Source: an uncultured Erysipelotrichaceae bacterium (lineage in GTDB: Bacteria; Bacillota_I; Bacilli_A; Erysipelotrichales; Erysipelotrichaceae). Taken from it: 6,984 nucleotides of DNA. Below the pieces are notes generated by a model. It made no database searches. It was not told the origin of the DNA and saw nothing but the letters and a program-made list of their open reading frames with translations. A program made the position numbers and the translations under genes. The stretch lies in assembly GCA_937902945.1 (NCBI GenBank), contig CALEMD010000279.1, positions 1 to 6,984 on the forward strand, in the 5' to 3' direction. Positions 1-5,835 of the stretch are shown here, piece by piece (position 1 is the first letter of the stretch; each line of letters begins with the position of its first letter).

Positions 1-20
1 ATCTCCAGTCTCTTCGGCTG

Positions 21-731
21 TCAGATACCTATCGAGTTTCCGACACTACTCATATACCCGAAGTTTAATGAGTTTAAATCGTCTTCGTCAAATACTAAGG
101 CTTTATAAATATTATTTGCTGAAACAGTTTCGATTGAAGAATTAATTGGATGTTCACCGTTTAAAATAGTTGCATAAATCTGAATTGGATCTGGATTGTT
201 GGGTGCAAAGTAAGCACCATCTACAGCCGCATCTAGTGATAAATTTTCACTGAATAAATGTTCCGTTTGAGGAAAGAATATGTTGGAATCAGGTTTGTAT
301 TTTATGTTTAAATTACTAGCAGATACCCTATTTACTGTGAAGCTTACATCAGAAGTATAGGATTTGTCTCCAAATGTCAATTTAACAGTTGCATTATAAG
401 TTCCGGCACTGAGCCCGTCTTTAGGTTTAACTGAGAACGTTTTTTTACCACTTGCGATTCCATCAAATACAGGTATGAGAACACAATCTAATATAAAAGC
501 TTCAGGATGTTCACTGGTCAATTCAGCAGATGTTTTCCCTGTTACGTAACTAAAATACACATCCATTTCTTTTTTGGCAATGCTGCTGTAGCCAACGTCC
601 ACAGCATCAAAGGTGTACGAACTTGGATCGATTCCATCAGCTGTTGCTTTAGCTGTTGTGCCAATAAATACAGGACTTAGCCCCAGCAGCATTCCAATAC
701 AGACAAACAGACTCAAAAAATTCTTCTTCAT
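21..731 (-). CDS. Secreted Ig-like surface protein, possibly truncated
   Basis: The 236-aa product starts with a typical Sec signal peptide: a KK pair at residues 2-3, a hydrophobic core at about 5-24, and a likely signal peptidase I site after AKA (27-29). Residues about 36-133 resemble the beta-sandwich modules of Firmicutes surface proteins, ending in a pattern (98-133) of the type F-S-V-K-P-K-D-G-L-S-A-G-T-Y-N-A-T-V-x-L-T followed by D-V-S-F-T-V. The remaining hundred residues match no family I recognise. There is no LPXTG motif, hydrophobic anchor or repeat region, so it is either a short secreted protein or the N-terminal part of a larger one. The TGA stop (21-23) is followed by an open frame shifted relative to this one, which hints at a frameshift. 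The start ATG has only a weak purine-rich SD (GAAAGAAG). Role unknown; adhesion or extracellular binding is a guess. Confidence 0.7.
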   Translation of the reverse strand: MKKNFLSLFVCIGMLLGLSPVFIGTTAKATADGIDPSSYTFDAVDVGYSSIAKKEMDVYFSYVTGKTSAELTSEHPEAFILDCVLIPVFDGIASGKKTFSVKPKDGLSAGTYNATVKLTFGDKSYTSDVSFTVNRVSASNLNIKYKPDSNIFFPQTEHLFSENLSLDAAVDGAYFAPNNPDPIQIYATILNGEHPINSSIETVSANNIYKALVFDEDDLNSLNFGYMSSVGNSIGI

Positions 732-752
732 AGTATTCTTCTTTCGCTGCGT

Positions 753-761
753 ATTTTACCA
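753..761 (-). promoter_or_regulatory. Extended -10 promoter of the secreted protein gene
   Basis: On the minus strand the bases read TGGTAAAAT, which fits an extended -10 (TGN plus TANNNT). It lies 21 nt upstream of the ATG, giving a 5' UTR of about 15 nt. No good -35 hexamer is found at 16-18 nt spacing, which the extended -10 could compensate for. Confidence 0.45.
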
Positions 762-958
762 GAACACATCGTATCGTGGATTTTCATTTACATGTAGCAG
801 ATGATCTTTATTCATACGAAAAGCAAGAGAAATTTGATGCATTGTGATAGATACCGTCATGAGCATGCAAGCTGATTCAATCATTTACTGAACAATACAC
901 GGACGTACCGAGAATTCAGACGTATTGATAATAATATGCGATGCTGAAAACCTCAGAA
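762..958. other. Divergent intergenic region without visible gene
   Basis: Between the minus-strand secreted protein gene and the plus-strand ATPase promoter I find no ORF with a ribosome binding site, no strong hairpin followed by a T-run, and no tRNA-like fold. The short ORF at 613-804 (plus) enters this stretch but is mostly antisense to the secreted protein gene and has no support. Confidence 0.5.
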
Positions 959-987
959 TTGAAAGTAGTTTGACAATGACAGATAAT
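959..987 (+). promoter_or_regulatory. Sigma-A-type promoter of the DUF853 ATPase gene
   Basis: TTGAAA (959-964), a 17-nt spacer and GATAAT (982-987) form a near-consensus housekeeping promoter. Transcription would begin at about 993-995, just before the SD sequence at 998-1004. The promoter lies inside the frame that would be coding if translation began at the upstream TTG (925), which argues for the ATG at 1012 as the real start. Confidence 0.65.
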
Positions 988-1011
988 ATAAGAAAAAGCG
1001 AGGACAATCAT

Positions 1012-2547
1012 ATGCTGCAAGATGGAAAGATCTGCATTGGCAAAGGGGAACAGAATGTTTTCATGTATCCATCCATGCTGAATCGTCATGGATTGATAGC
1101 AGGGGCAACTGGTACTGGCAAGACAACAACACTGAAAGTGCTGGCTGAGGATCTCAGTCTATTGGGAGTGCCTGTGTTCTTGGCTGATATCAAAGGGGAC
1201 CTTGGCGGAATGGCAGTGCCTGGAACAATGAGCGATAAGCTGCAGGACCGTTTAACAGGAATGGGAATTGATCATGTAGACTTTCAATCATTTCCAGTTC
1301 ATTTCTTTGATGTGTATGGTGAAAAAGGACATCCAATCAGAACAACCGTTTCTGAAATGGGACCGCTTCTGTTAGGCCGCATTCTAGGACTGAGTGATGT
1401 GCAGGAAGATGTCTTGAATCTGATATTCCGCATAGCAGATGATAACAATTTGCTATTGGTAGATATAAAAGACCTAAGAGCAATGATTGAGTATGTTTCA
1501 AATCATGTTAAAGATTACACTGCTAATTATGGTGCAATGTCTAAACAGTCGCTTGGCGCAATTCAGAGAAACCTGCTTTCTCTAGATGACCAGGGTGGAA
1601 ATATCTTCTTCGGTGAACCGGCACTGGATCTGAGAGACTGGATGGAAAGAGATATTGACGGCAAGGGATATATCAATATACTGCACTGCGAAAGACTGTT
1701 CCAATCACCGATACTTTATTCCACATTCATGCTGTGGATGATGAGCGAACTATATGAAATGATGCCTGAAGCAGGAGATTGTGATAAGCCAAAGATTGCA
1801 TTCTTCTTTGATGAAGCACACCTGCTGTTCAGGGATGCTCCGCGAGTTCTTCTTGATAAGATAGAACAGATGGTAAAACTGATCCGTTCTAAGGGCGTTG
1901 CGGTATTCTTCATTACCCAGGCACCGACAGATATACCAGCACCTGTATTAGCTCAGCTTTCAAATCGTATCCAGCATGCACTGCGCGCATATACTCCAGC
2001 TGAACAGAAAGTACTGAAATCAACAGTAGAGTCATTCCGTGCAAATCCGAAGTTCAATACTATGGAAGTGCTGACGAGCCTTGGGGTTGGGGAAGCTTTG
2101 ATATCTGTATTGGATGAAAAAGGAAAACCGACAGTTGTAGAAAGAGCAAAGATTGTATGCCCTGCTTCACAGATGGGTGCTATTGATGACGGTCTCAGAA
2201 ACAGCATCATTCAAAAGAGCGACCTGTATGGCAAATATGAAAAGGGTGTAGATAATCAGTCAGCGTATGAGGTTTTGAGTGAGAAGGCTCAAAACGAGAA
2301 AGACAAGATAGAAGCAGAAGAACAGGCAGTTAAGGAAGCAAAAGAAAGAGCTATTCAGGAAAAAGAACTTGAAAAGCTGAATAAGCAAGCCGCAAAAGAA
2401 GCAGAAAAGCAGAGAAAAGAAGAAGAGAAGCAGAAAGCAAAGAGCATGAAGTATGTAAATAAAGTTACGAATTCTGCGCTCAGTGCGGTAGGCCGTGAGG
2501 TTGGCCGCAAAGTCGCAAGAGGACTGTTTGGATCGTTCAAGTGGTGA
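1012..2547 (+). CDS. HerA/FtsK-like P-loop ATPase, DUF853 (YjgR) family
   Basis: A 511-aa protein of the HerA-like ATPase group related to E. coli YjgR (about 500 aa). The N-terminus places an NRHGLIAG strand before the Walker A motif GATGTGKT (31-38). It is followed by FLADIKGDLGG (about 56-66), typical of this family, and a Walker B stretch IAFFFDEAH ending at D267-E268. A sensor-like FFITQ ends at Q303, and further family blocks lie at 323-346 and 357-378. Residues 424-481 form a Lys/Glu-rich, probably coiled-coil segment, followed by a basic tail (GREVGRKVARGLFG) as in other DUF853 proteins. The ATG at 1012 is chosen over the in-frame TTG at 925 because it has an SD (GCGAGGA, 7-nt gap), lies just after a promoter, and gives the usual family length. 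HerA proteins are hexameric DNA motors; the role of DUF853 members is not established. No NurA-type nuclease gene lies beside it. Transcribed alone, with its own terminator. Confidence 0.9.
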   Translation: MLQDGKICIGKGEQNVFMYPSMLNRHGLIAGATGTGKTTTLKVLAEDLSLLGVPVFLADIKGDLGGMAVPGTMSDKLQDRLTGMGIDHVDFQSFPVHFFDVYGEKGHPIRTTVSEMGPLLLGRILGLSDVQEDVLNLIFRIADDNNLLLVDIKDLRAMIEYVSNHVKDYTANYGAMSKQSLGAIQRNLLSLDDQGGNIFFGEPALDLRDWMERDIDGKGYINILHCERLFQSPILYSTFMLWMMSELYEMMPEAGDCDKPKIAFFFDEAHLLFRDAPRVLLDKIEQMVKLIRSKGVAVFFITQAPTDIPAPVLAQLSNRIQHALRAYTPAEQKVLKSTVESFRANPKFNTMEVLTSLGVGEALISVLDEKGKPTVVERAKIVCPASQMGAIDDGLRNSIIQKSDLYGKYEKGVDNQSAYEVLSEKAQNEKDKIEAEEQAVKEAKERAIQEKELEKLNKQAAKEAEKQRKEEEKQKAKSMKYVNKVTNSALSAVGREVGRKVARGLFGSFKW

Positions 2548-2572
2548 AAATAAGCTTATTTTGTTTGGAAGC

Positions 2573-2617
2573 AGAAGTGACGCAGGGCCATTAGGCAAGA
2601 GGCTTTGCGTCACTTTT
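2573..2617 (+). terminator. Intrinsic terminator after the DUF853 ATPase gene
   Basis: AAGTGACGCAGGGCC (2575-2589) pairs with GGCTTTGCGTCACTT (2601-2615) over 15 bp including two G-U pairs, extendable by two pairs to 2573 and 2617, with an 11-nt loop. A T-rich tail (TTTTCCTTT) follows. It separates the ATPase gene from the rapZ operon. Confidence 0.8.
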
Positions 2618-2657
2618 CCTTTGCAGAGGAATGGTACTAGAGGCAAAACATACAATT

Positions 2658-2681
2658 TTGTAAATACTTGAATATTTACAA
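2658..2681. repeat. Perfect inverted repeat, candidate operator of rapZ operon
   Basis: TTGTAAATA, six bases (CTTGAA), then TATTTACAA: a perfect 9-bp dyad in a non-coding stretch. Its centre lies about 50 bp upstream of the predicted rapZ transcription start, adjacent to where a -35 would sit. The form fits a dimeric transcription factor site. It has no GC clamp or T-run, so it is not a terminator. The cognate regulator cannot be named from this window. Confidence 0.5.
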
Positions 2682-2704
2682 TACGTACGAAATCATTTGA
2701 AACA

Positions 2705-2713
2705 TGATAAAAT
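2705..2713 (+). promoter_or_regulatory. Extended -10 promoter of the rapZ-yvcK-whiA operon
   Basis: TGATAAAAT fits an extended -10 (TGN plus TANNNT). Only six bases (CTACTT) separate it from the ATG at 2720, so transcription would begin at or next to the A of the start codon. No recognisable -35 lies at the proper distance (GTACGA at 2685-2690). Confidence 0.5.
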
Positions 2714-2719
2714 CTACTT

Positions 2720-3625
2720 ATGAATAACAGCAGAAAGAAACCTATTGGGAAATCAAAACGCGTCATTCTTGTCAGCGGCATGTCTGGGGCTGGCAAGAGT
2801 ACAGCTATGCGCGTAATGGAAGATATGGGCTATCACTGCATAGATAATTTTCCAGTCCAATTATTGAGTCTGCTTGTAGATATGATAGAAACAAGCATTG
2901 ATCCTCGTTACAGCTATATTGCATTATCGACATCTGCCATCGACTTTCCAGAGTTTCTGCGCTGTCTGAAAGGTGAAGGCATTGAAGTAAAGGTTTTGTT
3001 CCTTGATGCGTCTGACAGTGTTCTGCTGCATAGATATAAGAGCACAAGAAGAATGCATCCGCTTCTTTTAAGCAACACATGCAATACACTTGAAGAAGCT
3101 ATCTCCGTTGAAAGACAGATGTTTGTTGAACATACGGCAAGGACGTTTATTTCGATAGATACATCCTTTCTTGATGCAAAAGAGCTTAAGGATAAACTGG
3201 GAAGGTATTTTTCAAAGAGTTCCATTCCTTCTTTCTCAATATCGTTTATATCCTTTGGCTATAAATATGGTGTTCCAATGGATGCTGATCTGATGATCGA
3301 TGTGCGTTTCCTGCCTAATCCGTATTGGGATGTGAAACTCCGTCCGTATTCCGGCAATGATAAATGCGTATATGACTATGTCATGGAGAAGACACAGACA
3401 CAGGAGTTTTTAAAGAGACTGACTGCGTTTATGGATTATGCATTTGAACAGTATGTTAAAGAAGGAAAGAATCATTTTACAGTTGCTATTGGATGCACGG
3501 GCGGTCAGCATCGCTCTGTAGCTATCACCAATTACCTATATGAGCATTATCACAAGAAGTACAACAGCTACAAAGAACATCGTGATATACAGGAAGCAGT
3601 GAAGGAAAATGGCGAAGAGAAATAA
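2720..3625 (+). CDS. rapZ: RapZ/YvcJ family nucleotide-binding protein
   Basis: A 301-aa member of the RapZ (YvcJ in B. subtilis, about 295 aa) family. The N-terminal kinase-like domain has Walker A GMSGAGKS (20-27), then MEDMGYHCIDNFP (33-45), a family hallmark. A Walker B-like strand VKVLFLDA lies at 90-97. The C-terminal domain carries FISFGYKYGVPMDADL (176-191), the RFLPNPYW block (196-203) and IGCTGGQHRSV (257-267). E. coli RapZ senses glucosamine-6-phosphate and directs RNase E to the sRNA GlmZ; Gram-positive homologues hydrolyse nucleotides and lack a GlmZ target, so the role here is inferred only as amino-sugar or envelope control. The C-terminus lacks the basic KRK tail of the E. coli protein. 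No SD precedes the ATG and no alternative in-frame start precedes the Walker A region, so the mRNA may be leaderless. It overlaps yvcK by 17 nt. Confidence 0.93.
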   Translation: MNNSRKKPIGKSKRVILVSGMSGAGKSTAMRVMEDMGYHCIDNFPVQLLSLLVDMIETSIDPRYSYIALSTSAIDFPEFLRCLKGEGIEVKVLFLDASDSVLLHRYKSTRRMHPLLLSNTCNTLEEAISVERQMFVEHTARTFISIDTSFLDAKELKDKLGRYFSKSSIPSFSISFISFGYKYGVPMDADLMIDVRFLPNPYWDVKLRPYSGNDKCVYDYVMEKTQTQEFLKRLTAFMDYAFEQYVKEGKNHFTVAIGCTGGQHRSVAITNYLYEHYHKKYNSYKEHRDIQEAVKENGEEK

Positions 3626-4598
3626 GAGAGTCGTCGTAATTGGCGGCGGGCATGGGCAGAGTACGATCTGCCGCGGCATAAAGAAAATAGAAAACATAGA
3701 TATTACAGCTATTGTGACGGTTGCGGATGATGGTGGCAGTACAGGACGTCTGCGCCGTCAGTTTCATATTCCGGCAATGGGAGATATTCGAAGTGTTCTG
3801 ATCTCACTTGCTGAAAGTGAATCGCTTCTATCCACACTGATGGATTATCGTTTTGAAGGAAACCCAGATGATCATGAGTCAGATATATCGGGGCATAATC
3901 TTGGCAATCTTATACTGACGGCTTTGACACAGCAATGCGGAAGCTTCTTTGAAGCAGTACAGAAGATTGGCAAGGTACTCAATGTTGAAGGAAATATTGT
4001 GCCGGCAACAACGGAAGTCATTACTCTATATGCAAATATGGAAGACGGAACCATTGTTAAAGGAGAAGCGAATATTCCTGATTGCAACAACCACATACGC
4101 AGAGTCTTCTATGATACAGATGTAAAAGCAACTCCGGAAGCTGTGAAAGCAATACAGAAAGCAGATCTGATTATCTATGGAATCGGATCGGTCTATACAA
4201 GTATTCTTCCGAATGTTATCATTCCAGGCATCTCAAAAGCGCTGAACAGCACAAAGGCAGAACGTGTATACTTCTGCAATGCCATGACCCAGCCGGGCGA
4301 AACAGATGGATATAATGTTGAAGAACATGTGCAGGCATTGATTGACCACGGAACACCGGTAGATGCTGTGATCGTGCCTATAGAAGAGAAGCTGCCGGCA
4401 AAGATAGTGAAAAGATATATTCAAGAAGGCAGTACACCGGTCACGATTGAGAAGAAGAAGCATCCTTATAAGATTATCAAGAGAGATCTCCTTGATTTCA
4501 GCAATCAGCTGATTCGCCATGATTCTGATAAGATCAGAGAAACAGTGGAGTATCTTCTGAAGAAAGACGAAAAAGAATGTCATTTACAGCAGAAGTAA
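3609..4598 (+). CDS. yvcK: YvcK/GlmR family UDP-GlcNAc-binding regulator
   Basis: A 329-aa YvcK (GlmR, CuvA) homologue with a CofD-like Rossmann fold; the B. subtilis protein is about 317 aa. Visible motifs are the glycine-rich loop GGGHGQS (12-18), VTVADDGGSTGRLR (36-49), GDIR (58-61), GHNLGNL (95-101), GIGSVYTSILPN (191-202) and NAMTQPGET (224-232). Known homologues bind UDP-GlcNAc, are needed for growth on gluconeogenic carbon sources and for cell-wall precursor supply, and act in the cytoplasm. CofD-type transferase activity is not expected. Compared with the B. subtilis form, the loop has His-Gly-Gln instead of Thr-Gly-Leu, and the usual GPGS is GIGS. The ATG lies within the end of rapZ with only a short AAGG (3602-3605) placed close to it, so coupled translation from rapZ is likely. 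It overlaps whiA by 22 nt. Confidence 0.94.
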   Translation: MAKRNKRVVVIGGGHGQSTICRGIKKIENIDITAIVTVADDGGSTGRLRRQFHIPAMGDIRSVLISLAESESLLSTLMDYRFEGNPDDHESDISGHNLGNLILTALTQQCGSFFEAVQKIGKVLNVEGNIVPATTEVITLYANMEDGTIVKGEANIPDCNNHIRRVFYDTDVKATPEAVKAIQKADLIIYGIGSVYTSILPNVIIPGISKALNSTKAERVYFCNAMTQPGETDGYNVEEHVQALIDHGTPVDAVIVPIEEKLPAKIVKRYIQEGSTPVTIEKKKHPYKIIKRDLLDFSNQLIRHDSDKIRETVEYLLKKDEKECHLQQK

Positions 4599-5512
4599 AA
4601 CAGGAAACGGCACATAAGGTATTTACCAAAAATGATGAGAGGGCTGAGCTGTCTGCTTTGATACAGATGACCTCTTCTCTTTCGCTTTCCAGTCTTGGTA
4701 TGACTTTAGCTGTAAAGATTGAGAATCCAACGATTGCAAAAGTCATATATAGAATAGTGAAACAGAGATATGGAGTAGATGTTGATCTGTCTGTAAAGCG
4801 CAAGATGAATCTGAAGAAGAACAGGATCTACTGTCTGCGAATCCTTTCTCATGCGAAAGAGATTCTGCAGGACCTAGGCATCTATTCGGCTAGAGGATTG
4901 CTGGATAGACCTCTGCAGGCAATTGTCCAGAAGGACTCTGCCGCAAGAGCGTATCTGGCGGGTGCTTTCATGGCTTCGGGAAGTGTCAATGCACCGCAGA
5001 AGCCAAACTATCATCTGGAAATCAAGGCAATGAATGAAAATCACGCACAGTTTCTGATTCAACTGATGGAGCGCTTTGATATACATGCCCGCTGCATAGA
5101 ACGCAGGAACAGACCTATTGTCTATATTAAGTCAGCTGAAAAGATAGCGGATTTTCTTAAATGCATTGATGCGAATGAATCCATGCTGAGCTTTGAGAAC
5201 ATCCGTATTGAAAGAGATTATACGAACTCACTGACAAGAGTCATCAATGTTGAAGTGGCGAATGAAATGAAGACACAGCAGGCGGCCGCAAAACAGCTTG
5301 CAGATATAGAAATTGTAGAAAAAGCGGATAGGATGCAGTATCAGAATGAAAGGATTCAGGAAGCCGCATTGCTCAGAAAAGAGAATCCGGAAGCTTCTCT
5401 TATTGAACTTTGCTATCTCGCAGAAAAAAGAAGCGGCACACCCGTCAGCAAGTCGGGTATGAAACATCGATTTGTGAAGATACATGAACTGGCAGAAAAG
5501 GAGCGCGCATGA
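4577..5512 (+). CDS. whiA: WhiA family DNA-binding protein
   Basis: A 311-aa WhiA (YvcL) homologue; B. subtilis WhiA is about 316 aa. The N-terminus MSFTAEVKQE matches the family start and fixes the start codon. AELSALIQM (23-31) opens the WhiA N-terminal part. The LAGLIDADG-type core is seen in AYLAGAFMASGSVN (125-138) and YHLEI (145-149), and the ENIRIERDYTNSLTR region (207-221) matches the family linker. The C-terminal helix-turn-helix covers about 264-308, including VSKSGMKHRF (290-299). WhiA has a homing-endonuclease-like fold without nuclease activity. In actinomycetes it activates sporulation division genes; in B. subtilis it is nucleoid-associated and affects division and segregation. 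No GGAG-like SD precedes the ATG, and the start lies inside yvcK, so translation probably depends on ribosomes finishing yvcK. Confidence 0.94.
   Translation: MSFTAEVKQETAHKVFTKNDERAELSALIQMTSSLSLSSLGMTLAVKIENPTIAKVIYRIVKQRYGVDVDLSVKRKMNLKKNRIYCLRILSHAKEILQDLGIYSARGLLDRPLQAIVQKDSAARAYLAGAFMASGSVNAPQKPNYHLEIKAMNENHAQFLIQLMERFDIHARCIERRNRPIVYIKSAEKIADFLKCIDANESMLSFENIRIERDYTNSLTRVINVEVANEMKTQQAAAKQLADIEIVEKADRMQYQNERIQEAALLRKENPEASLIELCYLAEKRSGTPVSKSGMKHRFVKIHELAEKERA
5496..5503 (+). promoter_or_regulatory. Strong SD of the small membrane protein gene
   Basis: AAAAGGAG lies 5 nt before the ATG at 5509, inside the last codons of whiA. It is the only strong SD in the operon, so this gene could be translated independently and at a higher rate than its upstream neighbours. 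Confidence 0.7.
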
Positions 5513-5814
5513 AGACTGATCGTATATGGATGATACTCTGGGGGATTCTTATAGTTATTGGCATTGTACTGACTGTATATTACTTCTGGCCGATATTTCT
5601 AGTTATTGCATTGCTGATATTTGCGGCAGTTATGCGAACAAGACACACAATCCATCAGGCAAATAAGCAGGCACAGGATATGCTAGAACAGGAAACTGAG
5701 AGAAATGCAAGCGATGCATTGTTTAGAGAACAGGTGAAGAAGAAACAGACTGCCGATATTATTGATGCAGAAGTTGTTGAGCATCCGGCAGATGAAGAAG
5801 AGAAAAGGTCCTGA
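5509..5814 (+). CDS. Small membrane protein of unknown function
   Basis: A 101-aa protein I do not assign to a named family. Residues 6-43 are almost purely hydrophobic, enough for two short transmembrane helices (about 6-25 and 27-43, broken by YYFWP) forming a hairpin with both ends probably inside. The positive residues RTRH after residue 43 support a cytoplasmic C-terminal half. Residues 46-80 are polar and probably helical (ANKQAQDMLEQETER), followed by ADIIDAEVVE (82-91) and an acidic end. It overlaps whiA by 4 nt (ATGA), has a good SD, and ends inside the operon terminator, so it is the last gene of the rapZ-yvcK-whiA operon. It might link this cytoplasmic regulatory set to the membrane, but that is inference from position only. 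It is not Crh, the HPr-like protein that follows whiA in B. subtilis. Confidence 0.8.
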   Translation: MKTDRIWMILWGILIVIGIVLTVYYFWPIFLVIALLIFAAVMRTRHTIHQANKQAQDMLEQETERNASDALFREQVKKKQTADIIDAEVVEHPADEEEKRS

Positions 5815-5832
5815 ATAATCAGGACCTTTTCT
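5801..5832. terminator. Bidirectional terminator between convergent genes
   Basis: AGAAAAGGTCCTGA (5801-5814) and TCAGGACCTTTTCT (5819-5832) form a perfect 14-bp stem with an ATAA loop. The A-run of one arm and T-run of the other allow use from both sides. The left arm encodes the last codons and the TGA stop of the small membrane protein; the stop of the convergent DUF2156 gene lies only 3 nt beyond the right arm. Confidence 0.85.
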
Positions 5833-5835
5833 GTA

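Noticed and set aside
970..975. TTGACA as -35 of the ATPase promoter
   Set aside because: It is a perfect -35 hexamer, but no -10 lies 16-18 nt downstream (AAAAAG at 993-998); the overlapping TTGAAA at 959-964 has the correct 17-nt spacing to GATAAT.
2575..2615. Small RNA or riboswitch in the ATPase-rapZ gap
   Set aside because: The long GC-rich stem followed by a T-rich tail directly after the ATPase stop is fully explained as an intrinsic terminator.
2260..2796. Long minus-strand ORF rich in Phe and Leu
   Set aside because: It is antisense to the Lys/Glu-rich coiled-coil part of the ATPase gene, which explains the F/L composition. It also crosses a terminator and the rapZ promoter and has no domain.
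4949..5026. LAGLIDADG homing endonuclease
   Set aside because: The core is part of a full-length WhiA with its HTH domain and conserved gene neighbourhood; WhiA proteins keep the fold without nuclease function.
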